Assembly (NCBI RefSeq): GCF_004006175.1
Contig: NZ_CP033219.1
Coordinates: 1,054,001 to 1,118,000, forward strand
Source: Parasedimentitalea marina
GTDB taxonomy: Bacteria > Pseudomonadota > Alphaproteobacteria > Rhodobacterales > Rhodobacteraceae
Direction of reading: 5' to 3'
DNA: 64,000 nucleotides
Part shown: positions 25,757 to 34,431 of the stretch, piece after piece
Layout of the letters: each line of letters opens with the position of its first letter
Numbering within the stretch: position 1 is the stretch's first letter
Position numbers and translations under genes: made by a program
The notes under the pieces: generated by a model
Seen by the model: only the letters and a program-made list of their open reading frames with translations
Database searches by the model: none
Told to the model about the DNA's origin: nothing

Positions 25757-27049
25757 ATGTTCGATCTGATCCTCAAAAACGCCACCCTGCCAGACGGTCG
25801 CACCGGAATGGATATCGCTTGCAAGGGCGGCATGATCGCATCCGTCGAGGCAGATATCTCTGCCGAGGCGCAAGAGGTGATCGACGCCACTGGCTACCTC
25901 GTCTCACCGCCTTTTGTGGACCCACATTTCCACATGGACGCGACCCTGTCGCTGGGCACGCCACGCATGAACACATCGGGCACATTGCTTGAGGGCATCG
26001 CCCTTTGGGGCGAGTTGAAGCCGATCCAAAGCGTTGAAGACATTGTCAGCCGCGCTCTGCGGTACTGTGATCTGGCGGTCTCTATGGGAATCGGGGCCAT
26101 TCGCAGCCACGTGGATGTTTGCGATGATGCACTTACCGGGGTTCAGGCCCTGTTAGAGGTGCGCAAACAAGTGGCGCCCTATCTGGACCTGCAACTGGTG
26201 GCCTTTCCGCAAGATGGCGTGCTGCGCGATGCCACCGCGATGGAGAACCTAATCCGGGCGCTGGACATGGGCGTCGATGTGGTCGGCGGCATCCCGCATT
26301 TTGAACGCACCATGGCAGACGGTGCCGATTCGGTGCGCCAGCTGTGTGAAATTGCTGCAACGCGCGGCTTGATGGTGGACATGCACTGCGACGAAAGCGA
26401 CGATCCGCATAGCCGCCATATCGAAACTTTGGCCTATGAAACGCAGCGCTTAGGACTGCAGGGCAGGGTGGCCGGCTCGCATCTGACCTCGATGCATTCG
26501 ATGGACAACTACTATGTCTCGAAACTGATCCCGCTGATCGCCGAGGCTCAGGTGCACGCCATCCCCAATCCGCTGATCAACATCATGCTGCAGGGGCGTC
26601 ACGACAGCTATCCCAAACGTCGCGGCCAAACCCGGGTGCCGCAACTGCGCGAGGCCGGAATCACGGTTGGCTTTGGCTCGGATTGTGTGATGGACCCGTG
26701 GTACTCGCTGGGGCGCGCCGACATGCTGGATGTGGCCTCGATGGGGCTGCATGTGGGGCAATTGTCCAGCCGCGCCGATATGGCCTGGTGTTTTGAGGCT
26801 GTGACCGAAAACTCGGCCAAGATCATGGGGCTACAGGGTTACGGACTGACCAAGGGCTGTGCGGCCAACATGGTGCTGCTGCAGGCTCAGGACCCGATTG
26901 AGGCCATTCGCCTGCGCGCCACCCGTCTGGCAGTCATCCGCGCTGGCAAGGTGATTGCCCGCACTGCGCCACAGGTCACCGAATTGACGCTACCCGGCAG
27001 GCCGACGCCACTGAACCCGGCCGATTATGCACCAAAGCAGTCCAGTTGA
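25757..27049 (+). CDS. codA: CodA-type amidohydrolase, predicted 5-methylcytosine/cytosine deaminase
   Basis: A 430-residue metal-dependent deaminase closely similar along its length to E. coli cytosine deaminase. Metal ligands are His57, His59 (DPHFHMD), His210 and Asp309; the catalytic Glu213 is in HCDE. The E. coli GHDDVFDPW loop reads GSDCVMDPW here, so the residue matching Asp314 is Cys310. As I recall, CodA homologues lacking that Asp, including one from Rhodobacter sphaeroides, deaminate 5-methylcytosine to thymine. Placed after a BMP transporter, it probably deaminates an imported base. Strict cytosine or isocytosine use is the alternative. Confidence 0.88.
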   Translation: MFDLILKNATLPDGRTGMDIACKGGMIASVEADISAEAQEVIDATGYLVSPPFVDPHFHMDATLSLGTPRMNTSGTLLEGIALWGELKPIQSVEDIVSRALRYCDLAVSMGIGAIRSHVDVCDDALTGVQALLEVRKQVAPYLDLQLVAFPQDGVLRDATAMENLIRALDMGVDVVGGIPHFERTMADGADSVRQLCEIAATRGLMVDMHCDESDDPHSRHIETLAYETQRLGLQGRVAGSHLTSMHSMDNYYVSKLIPLIAEAQVHAIPNPLINIMLQGRHDSYPKRRGQTRVPQLREAGITVGFGSDCVMDPWYSLGRADMLDVASMGLHVGQLSSRADMAWCFEAVTENSAKIMGLQGYGLTKGCAANMVLLQAQDPIEAIRLRATRLAVIRAGKVIARTAPQVTELTLPGRPTPLNPADYAPKQSS

Positions 27050-27067
27050 GCCGGCTGTTGGCCTGGA

Positions 27068-27850
27068 TCATGCCGCGATAATCAGTCGTTTGACCCGCTC
27101 GGTTACACTTTGCACCAGGTCCGCTTGCTTGCGAATTTGGGCATCCGTCACCAGCGCATCCATCTGCTCAAACCGGCAATAACGATAATTGCCACTGGTC
27201 GAGAATTTGGCGGCATCCGCCAACACCACACTCTCGCGACTGTTTTCCAGCATTGCCAGGGCAACCTCGGCCTCGGATTCGGCGGCATTCACGGCGCCAT
27301 GCTCAGGGTCGATTGCAGTGGGCGAAACAAAGGCAATATCTGCCTGAATGCGCGAGATCTGACGCAATGTCTGTTGTCCCGCCGTGGCAAAATCAAACGC
27401 GGTCAGGCTGCCCCCCAGTAAAGTCACCCGGCTGGAAATGCGATTGGCGTCAAAGTCTTTCTGCAGGCGGCTTGCCGCCTCCAGCGAATTCGAAATAACA
27501 TGCAATCCGTGAATTGTTGCCAGTTGCCGGGCCAGGGAAATGGTCGTGCTGCCGGTGTCAAAAAAGATCACCTTGTGATCGGTGATCAGATCACAGGCGG
27601 CCCGGGCAATCGACTGCTTTTCCTTGACGTGCAAGCTGGAGCGCACATGTAACGGGGGTTCTGAATGGGCATCCGCAGACACCGCGCCGCCATGTACCCG
27701 CCGCAACAGGCCCAGGGCCTCCATATCCAGCAGGTCCCGGCGCACCGTTTCACGCGATACCGACAGATCTTCGACCAGATCATCGGTGGTGACGCTTTGC
27801 AGCTCTTCGAGGCGTCTGAATATTCTTTGGTGTCGTTGGTTTTTCCACAT
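27068..27850 (-). CDS. DeoR-family transcriptional regulator
   Basis: A 260-residue DeoR-family protein. It has an N-terminal helix-turn-helix (QRIFRRLEELQSVTTDDLVEDLSVSRETVRRDL region) and the family's RVHGGAV turn. A sugar-phosphate sensor domain follows, with FFDTGSTTISLARQL and the tail ADAAKFS. The start at 27850 (MWKNQRHQ) fits the family; the open frame extends 24 residues further into the upstream gene. It lies 13 bases after the phosphatase gene, so the two form an operon, and it converges on codA. Its effector is unknown; phosphorylated sugars are usual. Confidence 0.9.
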   Translation of the reverse strand: MWKNQRHQRIFRRLEELQSVTTDDLVEDLSVSRETVRRDLLDMEALGLLRRVHGGAVSADAHSEPPLHVRSSLHVKEKQSIARAACDLITDHKVIFFDTGSTTISLARQLATIHGLHVISNSLEAASRLQKDFDANRISSRVTLLGGSLTAFDFATAGQQTLRQISRIQADIAFVSPTAIDPEHGAVNAAESEAEVALAMLENSRESVVLADAAKFSTSGNYRYCRFEQMDALVTDAQIRKQADLVQSVTERVKRLIIAA

Positions 27851-27863
27851 GGCGCTATCTGTG

Positions 27864-28667
27864 TCAGATCTGTTGCAGTATTTCCAGCGCAGCCTGGTGT
27901 AATTGCGGTGTTGCTGCGGCAATCACCCGTCCGTCCGAGGCCTGATGCAATGGGTTTCCGGACCAATCGGTAATAACACCGCCGGCGCTCTCGACAACGG
28001 GGATGAGGGCGAAATAGTCGTAAGGCTCCAGTTTTGCCTCTACCACCAAATCCACATGACCCGAGGCAAGCAGCCCGTAGGAATAGCAATCGCCGCCAAA
28101 CCGCGGCACTGCCGCTGACTGCAGCAACGTCTCAATTTTGACCCGGTCGTCGGCGTCAAAGTACAGGATGTTGGTGGTGTAGAACCGTGCCTGGGCCAGT
28201 GTCTCACAGGTTGAAACCCGGCAATCGTGTCTGGCCCCGCTGCTGTCCTCAAATGTACAAGTTTTTCCACAAATACCCAGCCACCTTTCCCGAATCGCCG
28301 GCATATCGATCAGGCCAATCTCGGGGTTTCCGCCATTAAGTTTGGCCAGAAGCGTGCCCCAAATGGGCCAGCCGGTGATAAAACTGCGGGTTCCATCGAT
28401 CGGATCCACAACCCACAATTCCTCGGCGTCCAGGTTAAGTGAGCCAAATTCCTCGCCTAAAAACCCATGTGTCGGATAGGTCTTTTTCACCATCTCGCGC
28501 ACAAATGATTCGACGTTCCGATCGATCTCGGTGACGGGGCTAAGGTCATTTTTCTTGACGATTTCAACATCTTTGCGAAATCCTGGCAGCGAAACCAGCC
28601 TGGCTTGATCGGCCAGATAGCTGGCGAAATCCACAGTGCTTTGCGATACGATGCGCGTGTTGGTCAT
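27864..28667 (-). CDS. inositol monophosphatase-family phosphatase (HisN-like)
   Basis: A 267-residue metal-dependent phosphatase. Metal ligands lie in GEEFGS and VVDPIDGTRSFITGWPIWG, the latter close to histidinol-phosphatase HisN proteins. A third site sits in KLEPYDYFALIPVVESAGG. GGGAA upstream supports the ATG at 28667. Paired with a DeoR regulator and next to phosphonate uptake genes rather than histidine genes, it may act on another phosphomonoester. The substrate cannot be decided from sequence. Confidence 0.85.
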   Translation of the reverse strand: MTNTRIVSQSTVDFASYLADQARLVSLPGFRKDVEIVKKNDLSPVTEIDRNVESFVREMVKKTYPTHGFLGEEFGSLNLDAEELWVVDPIDGTRSFITGWPIWGTLLAKLNGGNPEIGLIDMPAIRERWLGICGKTCTFEDSSGARHDCRVSTCETLAQARFYTTNILYFDADDRVKIETLLQSAAVPRFGGDCYSYGLLASGHVDLVVEAKLEPYDYFALIPVVESAGGVITDWSGNPLHQASDGRVIAAATPQLHQAALEILQQI

Positions 28668-29126
28668 GGTTGTTCCCAAGTGTGACAGCTCTGAGCAAGC
28701 GCACAAATGAGCGTCTTGCCGTAGGGCGTAATTGCATCAGAGTCCTATTTGTCTAGGTTCTAGACAGAAAAGCACAATTATGCAAGAAAACATAGAAATA
28801 CACATGATAACGCAGTAGGGTGTCCGAATAGGAGGCTAAACTCCCGATCTCGTTAGCGGCTGGTAATGTTGTGATCTCAACTTGTTGTCAGTGATAGATA
28901 TGCCTGCGTAAATTGCGTCGGCAGTCTCACAAGGGATCTTCCGCAGTTTGGGAGATCGGGGAATGATCAGAGTCGCAACTATAGGCTCAACTAATGAAGT
29001 TGTAGGTTTAATCGATTTTTCTTGTTAAAAAATCATGCCAAACTGACCGCGGCTTCGCAAAAATCTTACAAAGGGGTGATCAACAACCCCGTATGAAGTT
29101 CACTAAGAAAAACAGAGGAGACTAAA
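28668..29126. other. 459-base divergent intergenic region
   Basis: This is the longest gap in the window and is visibly AT-richer than the genes. It must hold the promoters for the phosphatase-deoR operon (minus) and for aepX (plus). It contains the palindrome listed at 28750-28766. A nine-base inverted pair, CCCGATCTC (28843-28851) and GAGATCGGG (28952-28960), lies about 100 bases apart. A GAGGAG sequence stands before the aepX ATG. I see no open frame of note and no clear Pho box by eye. A small RNA cannot be excluded. Confidence 0.6.
28750..28766. promoter_or_regulatory. palindromic operator candidate upstream of the phosphatase-deoR operon
   Basis: TGTCTAG and CTAGACA are perfect arms around a three-base spacer, 83 bases before the phosphatase start. 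The neighbouring DeoR-family protein is the obvious candidate binder, by autoregulation. This is inference from position and symmetry. Confidence 0.45.
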
Positions 29127-30146
29127 ATGAAACTCAAGGTATCAACTCTCACATCTCTGGTCGCGGGTGCGTTCCTGGCGACATCGGTATCGGCCGAGAC
29201 AGAGCTGACCGTTTATACCGCAGTCGAGGCCGAGGATCTGGCCCGCTATGCGGAAACGTTCAACAAGACAAACCCGGACATCAAAATCAACTGGGTGCGC
29301 GATTCGACTGGTATTATTACTGCTAAACTGCTGGCCGAGCGTGACAACCCGCAGGCTGATGTGGTCTGGGGATTGGCCGCAACTTCGCTGCTGCTGCTCA
29401 AAGCCGAAGGCATGCTGGAAGCTTATGCACCTGCCGGTGTTGAACAGCTGGACGCCAAGTTTGTGGATGGCGACAATCCACCCGCATGGGTTGGCATGGA
29501 TGCCTGGGTGGCGTCTGTTTGCTACAACACTGTAGAGGCCGAAAAGGCTGGTCTGACACCGCCAACATCCTGGCAGGACCTGACCGACCCACAGTATGCC
29601 GGTCACCTTATCATGCCGAATCCGAACTCCTCGGGTACGGGCTTTCTGGATGTGTCCAGCTGGTTGCAGATCTTCGGTGAAGAAGGCGGCTGGGAGTATA
29701 TGGACGCGCTGCACAACAATATCGCGCGCTATACCCACTCTGGTTCCAAGCCTTGTAAACTGGCGGCAGCTGGTGAAATCCCAATCGGTATTTCCTTTGC
29801 CTTCCGCGGTGCCAAATCCAAAGCGGCCGGCGCACCACTGGATATCATCGTGCCAAGCGAAGGTGTTGGCTGGGACATGGAGGCCACTGCGATTGTAGCA
29901 GGAACCGCCAATCTGGAAGCCGCGCAGAAACTGGTTGATTTCACAGTCACGCAGGGTGCCAACGAGATGTACAACACCGGTTATGCGGTTGTTGCCTATC
30001 CTGGAGTTGCCAAGCCGGTCGAGCACTTCCCCGCCGGTCTGCTGGATGCCATGATCGACAACGATTTCGAGTTTGCGGCCAACAACCGCGCTGCGATCCT
30101 GTCCGAATGGCAGTCGCGCTACGACGGCAAGTCGGATCCTAAGTAA
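29127..30146 (+). CDS. aepX: 2-aminoethylphosphonate-type ABC transporter substrate-binding protein
   Basis: A 339-residue periplasmic binding protein of the iron(III)/phosphonate-type group, with a signal peptide ending SVSAETELTVYT. Motifs such as DVVWGLAATSLLLLKAEGMLE and IMPNPNSSGTGFLDVSSW match the binding proteins annotated for 2-aminoethylphosphonate uptake. An ATPase and a fused double permease follow, matching the AepXVW layout described in marine bacteria. A strong GAGGAG precedes the ATG. Ferric-ion uptake is the alternative for the superfamily; the phnWAY genes downstream argue for aminoethylphosphonate. Confidence 0.85.
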   Translation: MKLKVSTLTSLVAGAFLATSVSAETELTVYTAVEAEDLARYAETFNKTNPDIKINWVRDSTGIITAKLLAERDNPQADVVWGLAATSLLLLKAEGMLEAYAPAGVEQLDAKFVDGDNPPAWVGMDAWVASVCYNTVEAEKAGLTPPTSWQDLTDPQYAGHLIMPNPNSSGTGFLDVSSWLQIFGEEGGWEYMDALHNNIARYTHSGSKPCKLAAAGEIPIGISFAFRGAKSKAAGAPLDIIVPSEGVGWDMEATAIVAGTANLEAAQKLVDFTVTQGANEMYNTGYAVVAYPGVAKPVEHFPAGLLDAMIDNDFEFAANNRAAILSEWQSRYDGKSDPK

Positions 30147-30156
30147 CCAATCTTAG

Positions 30157-30182
30157 GTCGGGGGGCAGATCTGTCCCCCGAC
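30157..30182 (+). other. hairpin after aepX
   Basis: GTCGGGGG pairs with CCCCCGAC about 11 bases after the aepX stop. No T-run follows, so it is more likely an mRNA-stabilising element that lets binding protein exceed ATPase and permease than a full terminator. Confidence 0.55.
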
Positions 30183-30276
30183 ATCTCACAATATTTCAAA
30201 TTCCCTACAGTGTATGGTTGCCGCGCCGACGGTGTGTCGACTGGTGCCGACTAAGCTGACTAAAGGACCACGCCCC

Positions 30277-31386
30277 GTGACGCATATAGCATCTGGTGAT
30301 CTCTACCTGAGCATCTCTAACCTTTGGAAAGCCTTTGGCGAATTCCTTGCCCTCAAGGACATTTCGTTAGACATCAATGAAGGTGAATTCATTTGTTTCC
30401 TTGGGCCATCTGGCTGCGGAAAAACCACCCTGCTGCGGGCGATTGCCGGGCTGGATCTGCAAACCAAGGGGGCGGTCCTGCAAGATGGCAAAGACGTGTC
30501 GAACCTGCCTCCGTCGGAACGCGACTTTGGCATTGTGTTTCAGTCTTACGCCCTATTCCCCAACCTGACGATTGAGAAAAACATCGCCTTTGGTCTGGAA
30601 AACACTGGTCGTGGTAAGGCTGAAATTACAGCCAGGGTCAGTGAATTGCTTGAACTGGTCGGACTGCCAGATCAGGGCAGTAAATACCCGGCGCAGCTGT
30701 CCGGCGGGCAGCAGCAGCGGATCGCGCTGGCGCGGGCTATTGCCACCAAACCGGGGCTGTTGCTGCTGGACGAACCCCTGTCGGCACTTGATGCCAAGGT
30801 GCGGGTGCATTTGCGTCATGAAATCAAGGAACTACAGCGTAAACTGGGGGTGACCACCGTGATGGTGACCCATGACCAGGAAGAGGCGCTGACCATGGCT
30901 GACCGCATCGTGGTGATGAACCAGGGCGTGATCGAGCAAGTCGGATCTCCCACCGAAATCTATCGCGAGCCGGCCAATCTGTTTGTGGCCGACTTTATCG
31001 GTGAAATGAACCAGATAACCTCTGCTGTTGCGGCGAATGGGGATTTGTCACTGGGTTCGACCGCATTTTCCTGCATTGCGCATGACTTTGCTCAGGGCAG
31101 TCAAGTGGTTGCGGCTATCCGCCCCGAGGACATCATCCCCCATGAGGCCGGATATCAGCCCGGCGCTGATAACAGCAATTGCATCGAAGTGCAGTTAGAG
31201 GAAATGGAATTCCTCGGGTCTTTCTGGCGTTGCCATCTGCGCAACGAAGGCTTTGGCAACTCCGAGCTTATCGCGGATTTTTCAATCAACGCAGTGCGTC
31301 GTCTGGAACTGGCTTCCGGTAAGCCGATGATCGTTGAACTGCCCGAGGATCGCCTGATGGCCTTTGCCCAGCCGGAGGCAAACTGA
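30277..31386 (+). CDS. aepV: 2-aminoethylphosphonate-type ABC transporter ATP-binding protein
   Basis: A 369-residue ATPase with Walker A GPSGCGKTT, the Q-loop FQSYALFPNLT, signature LSGGQQQR, Walker B LLLLDEP and a C-terminal TOBE-like domain. I prefer the GTG at 30277 because AAAGGA lies 9 bases upstream; the ATG at 30214 would add 21 residues and has no Shine-Dalgarno sequence. The stop shares a base with the permease ATG. It belongs to the polyamine/iron/phosphonate ATPase branch, and the neighbouring genes give the substrate. Confidence 0.86.
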   Translation: MTHIASGDLYLSISNLWKAFGEFLALKDISLDINEGEFICFLGPSGCGKTTLLRAIAGLDLQTKGAVLQDGKDVSNLPPSERDFGIVFQSYALFPNLTIEKNIAFGLENTGRGKAEITARVSELLELVGLPDQGSKYPAQLSGGQQQRIALARAIATKPGLLLLDEPLSALDAKVRVHLRHEIKELQRKLGVTTVMVTHDQEEALTMADRIVVMNQGVIEQVGSPTEIYREPANLFVADFIGEMNQITSAVAANGDLSLGSTAFSCIAHDFAQGSQVVAAIRPEDIIPHEAGYQPGADNSNCIEVQLEEMEFLGSFWRCHLRNEGFGNSELIADFSINAVRRLELASGKPMIVELPEDRLMAFAQPEAN

Positions 31387-33407
31387 TGAGCAGCCAGACC
31401 ACTGACCTCACCAAAATGCCGCCCGGTCCGGTGATCAAGGGCAAGCTTAGCCGGGATGACATTGTCATGCGCGGCGGCATGATCGTGATTGCGCTGTATC
31501 TGATTGTGACACTGGCTTTCCCGCTCTACGCAATGCTGTCAAAGTCCTTCTCGACCTATCGGTTTGAGCTGTCGCAATATGAAATGCAGGTGTCAGATCA
31601 GGACGGTGTGTTTGATGGCACGATATTGAACCCGGTAGATCTGAATGCCGCCACAGGTGCATTTGACACCAGTGACCTCAGTACTGGATCAGATGGCCGC
31701 CTGCCTGTCGCCAAGTTGTTCCCTGACTTCAGTTTCCGCAGCCCGGTGATGTACCAGATCCGCAATGCGCAGCCCGGTGGCCGGTTCCTGGTCGGGTCCA
31801 CTCTGCATGACGAAGACACCTGGCTGGAACTGGACAGCAATAATTTCCGCCGAGTTCAATTGCGGCCGATGAAATCAACAGGCTTTGACAACTTCGTCAA
31901 TTATTTCTCGACGCCGGCCCTGTCAAATTCGATCAAGAACTCGCTGGTCATTGCTGTCATCAGTACGGTGATCACAGTGACGCTGGCCTTCTGGTTTGCC
32001 TATGCGCTGAACCGCAGCTGTATGAAGTTCAAAGGTGTGTTCCGACTGATCGCCATGGCACCGATCCTGGTGCCGTCGCTGCTGCCCGGTATCGCGCTGG
32101 TCTATCTGTTCGGCAATCAGGGCATGCTCAAAGAGCTGCTGTTTGGCGCCAGTATTTATGGTCCCATCGGCATCGTTATCGGCTCGGTGTTCTTCACCTT
32201 TCCGCATGCCTTCCTGATCATCTCAACCGCGCTGGCGATATCTGACGCCCGCCTGTACGAAGCCGCGGTGTCGCTGCGCGCCTCGCCCTGGCGTACCTTC
32301 TGGACTGTTACCATCCCCAGCGCCCGTTATGGTCTGATCTCGGCGGGGTTTGTGGTGTTCAACTTGGTGATCACCGACTTTGGTCTGCCCAAAGTGATCG
32401 GCGGTCAGTTCAATATGCTGGCAGTGGACATCTATAAGCAGGTGATCGGCCAGCAGAACTTTGAAATGGGCGCCGTGGTCTCGGTGGTGCTGATTGTGCC
32501 GGCGATCTTTGCCTTCGCACTGGATCGCTATGTGCAAAGCAAACAGGTGGCAACACTGTCGGCGCGCTCGGTGCCGTTCCAGCCCAGCCCAGATGCCAAA
32601 ATGGACCGGATCTTTCTGATTTATTCCAGCCTTGTGGCCGTGTTCATCGTTGGTATCCTGGCGGTCTGTCAATTTGCAGCCCTGATCAAGTTCTGGCCCT
32701 ATGACCTGTCCTTAAGCCTGAACAATTATCAGTTCGACAAGATGGATGGCGGCGGTTGGGCGTCGTATTTCAACTCGATCAAACTGGGGTTGATCACCGC
32801 TGTCGTCGGCACCGCAGTGATCTTTTTCGGCGCCTATCTCGTTGAGAAGTCCAACGGCTTTCGGGTGGGGCGCTCGCTGTTCCAGATGATCGCGATGCTG
32901 CCGATGGCGATCCCCGGAATGGTACTGGGCCTGGCCTACATCTTCTTCTTCAACAATCCTGCCAATCCGTTGAACTGGATCTATGGCACCATGGCCATTC
33001 TGGTGATCTCGGCTGTCACTCACTTTTACACGGTATCCCACCTGACGGCGGTGACGGCCTTGAAACAGATGGACCGCGAGTTTGAATCGGTCTCGGCCTC
33101 GTTGAAGCAACCAACCATGAAGCTGTTCAGCCGCGTGACGGTGCCGGTCTGCCTGCCGGCGGTGCTGGATATCTCGATCTATCTGTTCGTCAATGCCATG
33201 ACCACGGTGTCGGCGGTGGTGTTCCTGTATTCACCCAAAACCTCGCTCGCCTCGATCGCGGTTCTGAACATGGATGACGCAGGCGATATCGCTCCGGCGG
33301 CGGCGATGGGGATGATGATCTTTTACACCAACGCAGGCGCGCGCATTATTCACCTGATCCTGTCCAAGGGTGTTTTGGCGCGTACCCAGGCCTGGCGCGC
33401 GCGCTAA
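31386..33407 (+). CDS. aepW: 2-aminoethylphosphonate-type ABC transporter permease, fused double unit
   Basis: A 673-residue permease with two binding-protein-dependent transport units in one chain, so no second permease gene is needed. About 12 hydrophobic helices can be counted. Two EAA-type loops are visible: YEAAVSLRASPWRTFWTVTIP in the first half (shortened: EAAVSLRASPWRTF) and FESVSASLKQPTMKLFSRVT in the second. A large extracytoplasmic loop lies after the first helix, around residues 50-165. It is coupled to the ATPase gene by TGATG and followed by a terminator-like hairpin. Confidence 0.88.
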   Translation: MSSQTTDLTKMPPGPVIKGKLSRDDIVMRGGMIVIALYLIVTLAFPLYAMLSKSFSTYRFELSQYEMQVSDQDGVFDGTILNPVDLNAATGAFDTSDLSTGSDGRLPVAKLFPDFSFRSPVMYQIRNAQPGGRFLVGSTLHDEDTWLELDSNNFRRVQLRPMKSTGFDNFVNYFSTPALSNSIKNSLVIAVISTVITVTLAFWFAYALNRSCMKFKGVFRLIAMAPILVPSLLPGIALVYLFGNQGMLKELLFGASIYGPIGIVIGSVFFTFPHAFLIISTALAISDARLYEAAVSLRASPWRTFWTVTIPSARYGLISAGFVVFNLVITDFGLPKVIGGQFNMLAVDIYKQVIGQQNFEMGAVVSVVLIVPAIFAFALDRYVQSKQVATLSARSVPFQPSPDAKMDRIFLIYSSLVAVFIVGILAVCQFAALIKFWPYDLSLSLNNYQFDKMDGGGWASYFNSIKLGLITAVVGTAVIFFGAYLVEKSNGFRVGRSLFQMIAMLPMAIPGMVLGLAYIFFFNNPANPLNWIYGTMAILVISAVTHFYTVSHLTAVTALKQMDREFESVSASLKQPTMKLFSRVTVPVCLPAVLDISIYLFVNAMTTVSAVVFLYSPKTSLASIAVLNMDDAGDIAPAAAMGMMIFYTNAGARIIHLILSKGVLARTQAWRAR

Positions 33408-33417
33408 CAAAACCAAA

Positions 33418-33449
33418 CCCCCCCGCCTGAGACTTTCGGTGGGGGGCTT
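33418..33449 (+). terminator. terminator after the aminoethylphosphonate transporter operon
   Basis: A C-rich arm (CCCCCCGCC) pairs with GGTGGGGGG, with a loop of about ten bases, followed by CTTT. The hairpin lies between the permease and the convergent LysR gene and may act on both strands. The T-run is short, so strength is uncertain. Confidence 0.6.
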
Positions 33450-34316
33450 TCAACGCTGCAGACTGCGGGCACAGTCCATGAAAGAGCGGATGACTTTCAC
33501 ATCCCGGCGCTGGGATAGATGCACCAGCGATTCACTCATGTTGATGTTGTGACCGTCGATTTTCAGCGGCACCAGCCGTACGTCGCTGCCAAACTCTGCC
33601 CGCGAGACAAAGCCAATGCCAGCCCCCGAGGCGACAACCTCGCGCACAGCTTCACGTCCCTCAGCTTCGATTGCGGGGCGTAGAGTGATTTTCTGTTTGG
33701 CCGCTTCCTGAACCAGTTTTTCGCGGGTCTTTGATCCAATCTCACGAAAGATCAGTGGCAGTTTCGACAGTTCCTTCAAAGTAACCGAAGTCTTCCCCTT
33801 TGGCAGCAAGTCCTTGCTGGCAAAGCCGATAATTTCGGTTGCGCCCAGATCCAGCATATCCATGTCCTTACCCGGTGACGGGCTGCCAGCGACACCAATC
33901 TCGGCATTATAGGCCCGCAACTCTTCCAGGATCTCTTCGGTATTGCCGACCCGCAGGCTGAGCGTGACGTTGGGATAGCGCTGACGATAGACGCGCAGGA
34001 TGTCGGTGACGTGATGTGCGGAATCGGCGACGATGCGCAGGGTTCCGTGAACGGCGGCGCTGGTTTCGGTCAGGTAATCGTGGATCTGCAATTCAATTTC
34101 AAAATACTGTTTGGTTCTCAGGAACAATTGCTCGCCGGCCTCGGTCAATTGAACCCGCTTACGGTCGCGGCTGAACAGCAAGACATCATGTTCCTGTTCC
34201 AATTTGCGCACCTGTTCCGAAATTGCAGGCTGGGTCAGGTGCAGCGCTTCTGCCGCGCGTGAGAACCCACCCAGCAGGGCCACATGGTGAAAGGCCTTCA
34301 ACTGGCTATGACGCAT
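33450..34316 (-). CDS. LysR-family transcriptional regulator of phosphonate catabolism
   Basis: A 288-residue LysR-type regulator with an N-terminal helix-turn-helix (RHSQLKAFHHVALLGGFSRAAEALHLTQPAISEQVR region) and a periplasmic-binding-protein-like effector domain. The ATG at 34316 has GGAGA upstream. It is divergent from phnW and converges on the transporter genes, so it sits between uptake and catabolism. By analogy with other phn clusters it should activate phnW-phnA-phnY in response to a phosphonate or pathway intermediate. The effector is not readable from sequence. Confidence 0.88.
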   Translation of the reverse strand: MRHSQLKAFHHVALLGGFSRAAEALHLTQPAISEQVRKLEQEHDVLLFSRDRKRVQLTEAGEQLFLRTKQYFEIELQIHDYLTETSAAVHGTLRIVADSAHHVTDILRVYRQRYPNVTLSLRVGNTEEILEELRAYNAEIGVAGSPSPGKDMDMLDLGATEIIGFASKDLLPKGKTSVTLKELSKLPLIFREIGSKTREKLVQEAAKQKITLRPAIEAEGREAVREVVASGAGIGFVSRAEFGSDVRLVPLKIDGHNINMSESLVHLSQRRDVKVIRSFMDCARSLQR

Positions 34317-34335
34317 TTTCCGGTCTCCTGAGCTG

Positions 34336-34352
34336 TATAGGTTCAACTTATA
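34336..34352. promoter_or_regulatory. LysR-type operator candidate between lysR and phnW
   Basis: TATAGGTTCAACTTATA is a near-perfect palindrome (arms TATAGGTT and AACTTATA, one mismatch), including the T-N11-A pattern typical of LysR sites. It lies 20 bases from the lysR start and 80 from the phnW start. Confidence 0.55.
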
Positions 34353-34431
34353 GAATGATCGTTTTTTGCAATTTTACATATAGATGGGAATGTCGCAATG
34401 CTTGCCTTGAAACGAGTGTCCGGAGATGAAC

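Noticed and set aside
29127..33407. Ferric-iron ABC transporter as the identity of the binding protein, ATPase and fused permease
   Set aside because: The superfamily allows it, but the phnW-phnA-phnY genes and LysR regulator directly downstream make aminoethylphosphonate far more likely.
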